Origin: Apiotrichum sp. Y4204
Taxonomy: Eukaryota > Basidiomycota > Tremellomycetes > Trichosporonales > Trichosporonaceae
Direction of reading: 5' to 3'
Length of the DNA stretch: 64,000 bases
NCBI GenBank assembly: GCA_025531455.1
Contig: JAMYHL010000036.1
Span: forward strand, 310,001-374,000
Both the position numbers and the translations under genes were made by a program. How positions within the stretch are numbered: position 1 is the first letter of the stretch; each line of letters opens with the position of its first letter. Shown here piece by piece: positions 45,538-54,242 of the stretch. The notes beneath the pieces are model-generated. The model was not told the origin of the DNA. It did not search any database and worked only from the letters and a program-made list of their open reading frames with translations.

Positions 45538-47906
45538 ATGCCTTCCGCGGACCACGCCGAATCCTTCCAGCGTAAGCTGATTTATATGCTGACAGGACTG
45601 ACTGGTAGTCTTTGCGTATGGCACGCTCGCCGTGCCCGCGATTCTTGCGCGCGTGCTCGGCCGCGAGATTGCGGACCTCACCTTCCAAGATGCCATTCTT
45701 CCCGTGAGGACAGAACTTGTAGAGTTGACACTGACCCATATAGGGATACACCCGTCACCATGTCAAGGGCGAGGACTATCCTGGCATCACTGACGAACGC
45801 GGGCTTCGCGAGCTCCTTGGGCCTGACGTTGGGTGAGCTGCATGGATGGACCTGTTCTAGCTCTAACCAACAGCCAGCTGAGCGAGGACGACCGCAGTAC
45901 CCGCGGAACTGTTATCTCCGGTCTGAACAGGAGGGACATGCAACTGCTTGATGTCTTTGAAGGCGACGTGCGTGTGCTCCGAGTATTGTTTCTAACATTC
46001 AAGGAATACGCCCGTGTGACTGCCACGATGACAACCCTGGGCACGCCACACTCAAAGGACGATGTCTCGCTGAACCGCAAGGAGAAGCCTACGGGAACCA
46101 CGACTGCCAATGTTTACGTTTGGTCTGGGCTTCTTGAGCGTCTTGAGCCTCGCGTGTGGAGGTAGGCACCCATGGCGGGCACTCTGACACGCAGCTTTGA
46201 CGAGTTTGTCCGCGACAAGGCTGAGGCTTGGGCGACGGTGAAACATGACGAGTTCGCAACTGTTGACGCCGCGCGGGGCCTGGAGACTGATGAGGATGGA
46301 CTCGTGGGAAAGAAGGTGGACGGGTTCCCAGAGTTCGGCCATGGGATGAAGAAGTACTGGCCGTTCGCGGCAGAGTGTGAGTTCTTGAAAGTGACACACA
46401 GCTGACAACAGATGTCAACATGAACCACGGTATGATGATAACTGAAGTGATTGTATTCTGACAACAGGATCATATGGCTCTCCTCCGCTCCCCGTTCTTG
46501 AAGCGAAGCGAAAGCTTTCAGAGGAGATGGAGGGGCGCATCGACATCTTCATGCGTCGGACACTAGGCAAGAGGATGATCGAGATCCGGAAGCAGCTCGC
46601 TCCATTCCTCAACGCCGAGACGGACGAGGTTGTGCTCATTCCAAACGCAACTCATGGTGTCAACACCGTGACGGTGAACATTGACTGGAAGGATGGCGAT
46701 GTAATTGTCGTCTGTGAGTTAGCTTCGCAAAGTTTCCAGCTCATCCCAGACGCAACAACCTACAATGCAGTCTCGCAGACCATGAAGTGCTTCTGCGACC
46801 GTAACCCCGGTATTAAGCTCGAGATTATCGTCGTCGAATTCCCGTGCTACCACTCTGAGATCATCAAAAAGACCGAGGAGGTGCTGGCCAAATACAACAA
46901 GCCCACTTCCAACGTGCGCGGCGGGGACGCGCCTGCTGTCGCCACGGGCCTGAACGACAAGGAACGCGTTCGCATGGTCGTCATTGACTCGATCGCGTCT
47001 CTTCCGGGTGTGCTGTACCCCTGGCAGGAGGTAACCGCACTGTGCCACAAGTACGGCGCGCTCTCGCTTGTCGATGCTGCGCACTCGATTGGCCAGCACC
47101 ATGTCGATCTGAAGAAGGCCGACCCCGACTTCTTCATAACCAACTGCCACAAGTGGCTCATGACGTGAGTGACTTTGTCGTACGGAGCTCATTGCAGGCA
47201 CCGCGCAAGCGCGCTGATGTACATCCCGTTCCGTAACCAGCGCCTCATCCGCTCGTCTTTCCCCACGCCTGAGAGCTACGAGTCGGAGCGGTATCCTACT
47301 GAAGGGATCAACCGCTCGTGGAACTTCCTCAACATGTTTGCTTGGAATGGAACCAGTGACTTCACGAACTACCTCACCATTCCCGACACGATCAAGTTCC
47401 GCGAGAGCATTGGTGGCGAGGATCGCATCATTGCGTACAACCACTCTTTGGCCGTCGCGTGAGTCTATGTGATATACCTTGCTCACACTTAGCGGCGGGA
47501 AGCGTATCTCGAAGCGATGGGGAACTCGGGTGATGGACAACGACAAAGGAGAGCTGACGGCCTGCATGGTGAGTTTCTGTGTTATGAGTATCCTGACAAT
47601 CAGGTCAACATTCAGCTCCCCGGCTTCCCTACCACCGGCACTGTCGAGGAACTCATGCGTATCCACCGTTTTATTGAGGACAGACTGCTTTACGACTACG
47701 ACACCTTTGCGTCGCCCGTGAGTATAGTCCTGGCGTGGCGAGCCCAATCTCACTCTCAGATGTTCCACAACAAGACGTGGTGGGCCCGCTTCTCGGCGCA
47801 GGTGTGGCTCGAGCTCTCGGACTTTGACTACGTCGCGGGCTGCTTCGAGAAGATCCGCGACCGCGTCCTTGCCGGCGAGCACCTCAAGCCCGTTGAGGGA
47901 AAATGA
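45538..47906 (+). CDS. fusion: AIG2-like gamma-glutamylcyclotransferase + class V PLP lyase
   Basis: Two enzyme domains in one spliced frame of roughly 650 residues. The first (about 45538-46330) is a GGCT/AIG2 fold: QLFAYGTLAVPAILARVLG carries the YGTL glycine loop, GYTRHHVKGEDYPGI follows the family, and it ends TTTANVYVWSGLLE then RVWSFDEFVRDKAEAW. The second (about 46330 onward) is an aspartate-aminotransferase fold of the isopenicillin-N-epimerase / hercynylcysteine-sulfoxide-lyase (Egt2) kind: YVNMNHGSYGSPPLPVLEAK, VLIPNATHGVNTVTVN, LSLVDAAHSIGQHHVDLKKA and TNCHKWLMT, where the Lys of HKW is the PLP anchor. The boundary holds a 33-nt intron (46162-46194) with an in-frame TAG and ATG (see findings). 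Likely role, by inference: sulfur or gamma-glutamyl thiol metabolism, perhaps ergothioneine or glutathione related. No signal peptide. Confidence 0.82.
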
Positions 47907-48425
47907 AGGAAGGATATATGTCCGTATTTTCATCTCTGGAACAAAATCGAATTTTGGGAAACATTGTAGGGCCTCTTCAACTGCCGCGTATCTGATCGTG
48001 GTGTGAATGGCGGGCGAGCATGACGGTCGAGATATAGCCGAGATGCGGATAAACCATCCGTCGGCAACTGATAGCGCTCTCTGCCATTGATCGTTCTCAC
48101 CACCAAGTTGTACCACGGATATGCATTCAAGTGATATCTCTTACGCGTCAAGGAGCTGCAGACAGTGTGTGTCGCGCTGTGGGGCACATACTGAAGAGGT
48201 GTGATGTTGGGATGACTGTCGCTGTGCGGTGAGGGCCTGATTGGCGACCCACTCGGCCGATTACTCGAGCCGGACCCCCCGTCATTTCCGCGCATCTCCG
48301 ACTGTCAGATCCGGCTGTCTCTGAGCCAGAACTCGGCAAGAAACGTCAAAGTCGAGATCTACAGATGAACTCTCTCGGCAAGTCAACTTTCTCTTCCACA
48401 CTATCTCTCACTCTCCACAAACACA
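47907..48425 (+). other. intergenic region before CMD-family gene
   Basis: About 520 bp between head-to-tail genes. The last 70 bp are CT-rich. Nothing else seen. Confidence 0.5.
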
Positions 48426-49579
48426 ATGGCGCCTCCCGAGATCCCGACCCACAAGACCCCCGACGTCCCGGGGCGTGACGAAGCATATGAATGTCTGTAC
48501 GACCTGGGAATCAAGCAGCGCCGCACTGTTCTCGGCGACGCATACGTCGACAACCAGCTCAGCAAGGGCTCGAATGACTTTATGCGCCCCGCGCAGGAGT
48601 ATGTCACCAAGAATGCGTGGGAGAACCTCTGGAGCCGGCCGGGGCTTGAGCTCAAGCACCGCTCGCTTGTTGTCATTGCGTGAGTGCCCATGAGGTGTGG
48701 TTTGGGAGACGATGGTAAATTGTCGACGAATCAACTTGGTGAAGGAGTGGATCGGTGAAGTGCGGACAACCGACCGCGACCCGAATCACCGAAGCTTGAA
48801 CCACTCCTGCGCTCCATCTGCACCACCAAGCAGACCTCACTCTTCTCCCATTCAGCTCCTTGCCCAGTCATATTTAACGCTCAGCATCCTCGCGATCGGC
48901 GGCCACGAGAAGGAGCTGACCGGCCACGTTCGCGGCGCGCTCCGCAACGGCCTTACCGAGGTCGAGATCCGCGAGGCGATGCTCCACGTCATGGGATACG
49001 GCGGCTTCCCTAAGGGTCTTGAGGCGTGAGTACAGGGGAGCAGTTGTGGGATGTGGGTTCGAGGAGATTAGGAAAGTTGGTTGTGCGCCGCTCAAGAGCG
49101 GAGATGTCGCGCTGCCTCAATGGGGATGGTGCGGCTGACGTGAGGGGCTCGAGACGTTCGGCGATGCGCTTATCCGCGGGCGGTGATCACGTCTCGCGCC
49201 TCGCGTACTCACGTCTTACCTTGCCGCCTCCACGCTTGTCTCTCGTGTCTCTGAAGCAGCGAGCTATGCTGGGTCAACGGGTCCAGCCCTTCCTCTCCGG
49301 CTTCTTGCATAAAGAGCCACGTTTGCAGTGATGCACGTGAGCGCGTTGTCGGTCTCAGGCGGACGAGCTGCTGACCTAGCTCCATGCCGATCTGCCTCAG
49401 CGGACTCGATCGTAGTGGAGACTGCAGCACTCGCCGACAGCAGTCCGCATTACATCACATCTTCACGCGAGCGCCGAGCACCGCTGACAGCCAGCTTCCG
49501 CGTCTGCGACGCGGCGATCAAGTCGTGGCACGAGGAGCAGGCCAAGGAGAAGGCCGAGGGCAAGGCGGACAAGGCCTGA
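48426..49579 (+). CDS. carboxymuconolactone decarboxylase (CMD) family protein
   Basis: Small AhpD/CMD-fold protein. Three exons (48426-48679, 48885-49025, 49495-49579) give 159 residues. The fold is shown by LYDLGIKQRRTVLGDAYVDN at the N-terminus, then NDFMRPAQEYVTKNAWENLW, LELKHRSLVVIAILAIGG, HEKELTGHVRGALRNGLTEV and EIREAMLHVMGYGGFPKGLEA. This is the classical 4-carboxymuconolactone decarboxylase layout including the His in MLHVMGY. There is no CxxC pair, so it is not a peroxidase of the AhpD kind. The short basic-acidic tail ends KEKAEGKADKA. Activity in the beta-ketoadipate pathway is possible (aromatic degradation is common in Trichosporonales), but many CMD homologues have unknown substrates. 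The second intron (469 nt) is unusually long for this window. Confidence 0.87.
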
Positions 49580-49918
49580 GTAGCAGACGTATAAAATGAC
49601 CATATGGCATGGATAGCACACTGGAGTCCTGGAGTTGGTATTTGGGGATTGGGAACCGATTGGGATGTGGAGAACAGTGAAAGTGCAGTCCAGTCAATCC
49701 CAAGGAATCGTGCATGGAACGCTGATCCTGGCCCCTGAGGCCTGTGCACAAGTTGAGGAACGCCCAATCAATGCCAATCAGGCACCACAGCCACCAAAAG
49801 CACTGATAGTGCCGATCACGCGTTTCTTCTCAATCAACACTGCCACATCCATCCTTGCTTCATCCATCCATCCTTCGTCTCTTTCATCTGTTCCACTGCA
49901 TAAACTCTTTCGCTGAAG

Positions 49919-49948
49919 AAAAAGACGATCTCTGGGAGAACCCAGAGA
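49919..49948 (-). terminator. hairpin and T5 run downstream of tRNA-Gly
   Basis: On the minus strand, six bases after the tRNA, a perfect 8-bp hairpin (TCTCTGGG-TTCT-CCCAGAGA, 49929-49948) precedes a T5 run at 49919-49923. The T run is the probable Pol III terminator; the hairpin is an unusual addition. Confidence 0.55.
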
Positions 49949-49953
49949 GCTTC

Positions 49954-50024
49954 TACATCGTAAGGGAGTCGAACCCCTGCCGCGTCGATGGCAACGACGC
50001 ATGATACCGTTTCACCAACGATGT
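49954..50024 (-). tRNA. tRNA-Gly(GCC)
   Basis: Acceptor ACATCGT/ACGATGT pairs fully. D arm is GTGA/TCAT, anticodon stem CGTCG/CGACG, loop TTGCCAT with anticodon GCC (codon GGC), T arm AGGGG-TTCGACT-CCCTT with one G-T pair, discriminator A. No intron. The first pair is A-T rather than the usual G-C. Confidence 0.85.
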
Positions 50025-50567
50025 ATGATGTCCGCGTTCTCGGCCCGTCCCACGCGCCGCGCCGGCGGCGAGCGAAGGCTGGCATCGCTCCGTAAAGGTC
50101 GCTTGGCAATGGAGATTGGCAGCTGCTTTCATGACGGGCAGGATTGGGAGTGCGACGTCGCGCATCGCGAACCCGTCCTCACAGCGCCTGGGTCCAGAAA
50201 CTGCAACGATCGACCCAGTTGTTCTCGGCCGCTGTTCCTGGGTCACGCGTGAGGGACTTAGCGATGCTCGGCAACCAAGGGGAGTTTCTGGCTCTTCTTG
50301 CCCTGTCGGGAAGACGGTGTCGGCAGTTGGTGGCTTGCTGCTTGATGCGTCCTAACTAGCTGACTGTGCTACTGTACTCCTTGCGGTGCAACCAGGTACC
50401 GCGTCGCACCACTGACGCGCCTGACGGGAGTCGCGTCACCCATCGCCTTCGTCTCTTGGCCACCTGTTCTGGCGGTGCATGAACGCATGACCCTGTGCGC
50501 CTGTGCGGTATGTATTGATTGTGCTGTGTATCGTCCAGTACAGCATGTCCACATCCCGCAAGGCGTC

Positions 50568-50573
50568 TATAAG
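50568..50573 (+). promoter_or_regulatory. TATA box of 2OG-oxygenase-like gene
   Basis: TATAAG lies 65 bp before the chosen start at 50633. This makes initiation at the upstream in-frame ATG (50579) unlikely, since transcription should begin about 30 bp after the box. Confidence 0.5.
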
Positions 50574-50632
50574 AAGCCATGACCTGTCCTCTTTACTCAC
50601 AACTCTCTCTCAAGTCGTCCTTCTCACACACA

Positions 50633-51983
50633 ATGCCTCCCCGTTCATCCAAGAAACGGCCCGCGTCTTCTGAGGGCTCGTTATCATCCAAAAAGAGCAA
50701 GAACGGCAGCAACACAATGGACAAGCTCGCCGAGCTTGAGAGCGCGTTCCTCGCTATCAACAGCGGACAACTCTGGGCCTGTTCAGGCTCCGTTCCCCTC
50801 ACCGCCCCCAAGATCCGTGACTTGGCGGTGTACTTTCGCAGCGATAGGGATTCTACGTAAGTACCTAGCATCTCGGACGGTCGCCAACGTCCACAGCAAG
50901 ATCTCGTCCACTAGTTTCCCGATCACCCGCCAAGCAGCGGCCATTGCCCGGGCACTGGGAACTCCCTGTTCAGACGACGAGGAGAAGAAGCTCGCAGAGA
51001 TCCCCCACGTCGAGCTCAAGCCTCCCGCTTTTGCGTTCTCCGCCGACCCCGTCCTGACCTGTGGCATCCTCGGGCACATCAAGAAGTACATGATGCTGAA
51101 GCAGGAGCTTATCGCTCGCCCCGCCCAGCTCGATGCGTATGCTTTCGGCGGCTCGTCACCAGTTTACGGGAACCCGTCAGGGGCGAGATACGTCGGACGC
51201 CTCACGCTCTGTCTTCCTTCCCAGTTCTCTGGAGGTGAGATGGCTATCCGCGGGAAGGAGGAGGAGCGCACTCATCCGTGGACGCACGCGCGCAAGGGCA
51301 CTGCCCTCGAGTGGTGTTTCCTCCTGCCGGATTGTGAGCTTGAAGTGCGCCCAGTGACGGACGGCCACCTCTTCATGGTCACGTATGACATCTTCGACGC
51401 TCCCCCGGCCCCAGACGTCGTGGGCGCAGAGGACCCCAAGCTCGTCGTCCTCCTCCGCAGTTTGCTCAACGACAAAGAGTCCTTTCCCAAGGGCGGCGTG
51501 TTGGCATTCGCCCTCCAACAAGAGTACGACGACGGATCCGTTCAGGACGCTATCCTCCGCGACGCTGATGCCACCTGGGCGGCCTCCATTAAAGCGGCTG
51601 GCCTTGAGCCCCGGGTCGCATTCGTTTGGGAGAACGACGACGATTACCAGATGGCGTTGGAAGAAGATAACAAGGACTCGCATCGCTTAAAGAACCGCGC
51701 GAAACGCATGCAGGGCGAGCGCTTCAAGAATCGCGAATGGCCATGGGGTTTCAACGCACTTGACGGTGAAGGGTGGGACTGGCTATCGCCACCCGACGAC
51801 GTGATCTTCGAGTGGGCTCGCAAGGATCCCCAGTTTGACGGCCTCCCCACAGACTGGATCACACCGCCCCGAGTCTGGGGAGCAGATGATCACTATATCA
51901 GAAACTATGCCACAAGCGATGGGATTGAAAAGGTTGGCCATAGGAGAAACCTCAGCCTTGTTGCGCTCGTTCGGCCCGCCTAA
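50633..51983 (+). CDS. 2OG-Fe(II) oxygenase-like fungal protein
   Basis: Two exons (50633-50856 and 50897-51983) give 436 residues. The N-terminus PPRSSKKRPASSEGSLSSKK is Ser/Lys-rich and may be a nuclear signal. The middle part resembles a fungal double-stranded beta-helix family related to 2OG-Fe(II) oxygenases: ARYVGRLTLCLPSQFSGGEM, AIRGKEEERTHPW, ALEWCFLLPDCELEVRPVTD and GHLFMVTYDIFDAPPAP. In the family I recall, the segment reads DCEHEV, with a His expected near the metal site. Here it is DCELEV, so metal binding may be altered. The C-terminal half (LKNRAKRMQGERFKNREWPW, NYATSDGIEKVGHRRNLSLV) is typical of the longer fungal proteins of this group. The substrate is unknown. An in-frame ATG at 50579 would add 18 residues. 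Assignment is moderate. Confidence 0.7.
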
Positions 51984-52373
51984 CAGGAGATTACACACTT
52001 CTCCGCGTACGAGATCAAAGATTCCTGGGTAGGGTAGCAAGCTCTGTATTGGTTATGCAAGGAGGCCGATGTAGATGAGCGAGATGTCGAAGACCAATGG
52101 GATGATCGGCCGCAAGTCGATTGTAGCTCCGTGTGACGTGACTGCTTCCCATCCATGCACCGCTACCACACGTGTCAGAAGACTCAGTACGGTCAGTAAC
52201 CGCCGCAGTTAGAACGGCACTATGATCCATAGCAAACTAACAAAGACGTAGTACAGACGACATGATCATTGGGGTCGTCAGCCCCAATCTCATCCTATGG
52301 CACACTCTCTGGCCTCCTCTCGACGCTCTTCTCCAGGACTTCTCTCGCTCGACAGTTACAGTACCCAACATGT
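51984..52373. other. convergent intergenic region
   Basis: About 390 bp between the ends of two convergent genes. No gene or RNA seen. Confidence 0.5.
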
Positions 52374-53541
52374 CTACTCGTCCGAGATCTTGGGGGCGAG
52401 GAAGAACTGCAGGAGTCCCTGCTCAAAGTCGAACTGGACCAGTAGGGGCACATCGTTGCTCATATTGAGGCTGACCTCGCGTGCGAGGGGCGCGCTCTTG
52501 GCAAAGTTGGTGAGGTACTTGAGCGAGAAGGTGAGCGACACCTGCTTGTCGAGAATGATCGAGACGCCAACGTCCTCGTCGCTTCCGGCGGATGCCTTGG
52601 CCTTCTTGGTCGCCTTGGCACCACCGTTCGCCTTGCGCTTCTTGGGGCGGTCCTCGTCGTCAATCTCCTCCTCACCCTCCTCGTCATCGATGTTGGGCTT
52701 CTCGTCCATCTCCTCGTCCTCCTCCTCATCAGGGTCGGTCTTGGCACGGCGGCGGTCCGAACCAGCCGACTGCTTGAGCAGAATTGAACCGGAGCCGACC
52801 TCGCCATCCGAGCTGAAGCGAACGCCCTCTTTGGAAGCCTCGATCTTGACACTCTCTCCGAGCGCGCTGAGGTCGCGGCAGATACGCGCAAACTCGGCAG
52901 ACGACATGGTGATGGTCGCGTCGTACTGTGTGTCCGGGATACCGAGGTGCTCCTGGTCAATGTCCATGAGCTTCATCTCGTACTCTCCAACGCGGTCCTC
53001 CTTGGGCGACTCGAAGACGAGGCCGAGCGAGTCGGCGTCATCAGCGGCCTTGAGGGTAACAACATCGTTGTCCTTGGCACACTTCAGAATCTTGGTGAGC
53101 GAGGTGAGCTGAGCGCGTCAGTGATCCATCCGCGTGGGATCCGTATTCGGTCACATGTTGTAACTCACGTTGACACCAAGGGGAATGTTGCGATCGCAAC
53201 GGTAGGCCTCAAACTGCTCGGCCTGGAGCTTGAGCGAGACAAGCGCGACGTGCGAGTTGTCCATCGCCTGGAGGGACTGATGGGTCAGTGGTGCCGAACA
53301 TCGCGCGACGCGGCGAGTCCAAACTCACGATACCCTCATCAGAGCAGTCAAGGTTGCCGTCAGTGACGAGCTCCTTGATGGCTAAAGTCCGAGTTAGCAA
53401 TTGTCATTGATAAGAATGATGAACGCGTCACGACAGGGCGACGTGTATGGGGCCAACAAACAACCGTGCAGGCCACAAGAAATACCTACCGTCAAGGAGC
53501 TTCTTGAGGACGGATGCCTGCTTTACACGAGCCTCGAGCAT
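52374..53541 (-). CDS. POL30: PCNA sliding clamp with charged insertion
   Basis: Replication and repair sliding clamp, a nuclear homotrimer. Four exons. Start [20 protein letters not shown], then [20 protein letters not shown] and [20 protein letters not shown] (domain 1), the linker [20 protein letters not shown] and domain 2 [20 protein letters not shown]. Next is [20 protein letters not shown], where the Lys equals K164, the ubiquitin/SUMO site. The strand after LLKQS is normally followed by about ten residues. Here 67 residues (coded by 52566-52766) intervene: an acidic block and then a Lys/Arg block ([20 protein letters not shown]). After [20 protein letters not shown] the domain continues normally and ends [13 protein letters not shown]. 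No splice sites flank the insertion, so it is coding. The promoter has two ACGCGT sites. Confidence 0.95.
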
Positions 53542-53770
53542 GGTGGATGGTGTGTGTGCTGGATAGGAGACGATGAGAGGATGGTGGTGTAAAGAGGATG
53601 TGTGCTTTTATGACGGGTAATGTACAGACAGAGATGAAAGGGAGAAGAACGAGAAGAGAGGGGCGGTGGCGGGTGCTGGGCTGTCTAGCTGTGAGCTGTC
53701 TGTCATTTGACTGGGTAACACGGGGGGAGCAAAGAGCGACGCGACGCGCTTCCTTGCCTGCTTTTTCTCG

Positions 53771-53776
53771 ACGCGT
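53771..53776. promoter_or_regulatory. ACGCGT (MCB-like) site, PCNA promoter
   Basis: MluI cell-cycle box core, the binding motif of MBF (Swi6-Mbp1/Res) that drives S-phase genes in fungi; PCNA is a known target in yeasts. Confidence 0.55.
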
Positions 53777-53855
53777 CCACCTCATCTTCTCTGTATTACA
53801 CGTCATCAAAAGGTGGAATTACAGCAGGGTGTTTGTACTACTGATAACGCCGAGG

Positions 53856-53861
53856 ACGCGT
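53856..53861. promoter_or_regulatory. second ACGCGT (MCB-like) site, PCNA promoter
   Basis: Second copy 80 bp further upstream of PCNA. A third ACGCGT (53423-53428) lies inside the first intron. Confidence 0.55.
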
Positions 53862-53939
53862 CAAGCAATGCAAGCAATGCAATTGATGCCAGCAACAGGC
53901 AGCGGGCCGGGGCCACACTCGTCACACGTGTGCAGTAAA

Positions 53940-53947
53940 TCACGTGA
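53940..53947. promoter_or_regulatory. TCACGTGA E-box palindrome, PCNA/SAC1 promoter
   Basis: CACGTG-core palindrome, next to a second palindrome CACACGTGTG (53923-53932). Confidence 0.5.
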
Positions 53948-54242
53948 CTTGACAGGGCCGGCCCTGGTGCGCTGGTGCATTCATCATTCGTCGCGTCGTC
54001 CACTACTGCCGGATTGTGCCATTTTGTCGTCGTCGTCGTCACACTCTCCGCCGCCTGTTCGCACGTCGTTATCATCCTGTGTCCACGACTACCCAAAGGC
54101 CGCAAAGTTCACCCATTCAACAGACATCCACGAACACTATCCCATTCACATCTTTATATTAATATAGTTATTTTGGCATTCACCACTCTCTTTCTCTCCA
54201 TCTGCTTTCTATATTCCGACTCGTCGGCCCACTCTTTTGACA

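Larger units (their letters stand above)
49580..50632. other. intergenic region holding tRNA-Gly
   Basis: About 1.05 kb with tRNA-Gly and its 3' hairpin, plus a TATA box for the gene at 50633. No other gene seen. Confidence 0.5.
53542..54242. other. divergent promoter region PCNA / SAC1
   Basis: About 700 bp with two ACGCGT motifs nearer PCNA, a CACACGTGTG palindrome (53923-53932) and a TCACGTGA palindrome (53940-53947) nearer the centre. Confidence 0.6.

Noticed and set aside
46172..46195. ATG 46172 as the start of a separate lyase gene
   Set aside because: The following WSFDEFVRDKAEAW segment completes the cyclotransferase fold, and the gap to the previous stop would be six bases; kept only as an alternative in the findings.
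46719..48116. 465-codon minus-strand frame opposite the PLP lyase
   Set aside because: Antisense shadow: the plus strand has catalytic motifs and matched splice sites.
52566..52766. PCNA insertion as an unspliced intron
   Set aside because: No GTGAGT/GTAAGT-like donor or branch site at the edges, although all real introns in this gene have them.
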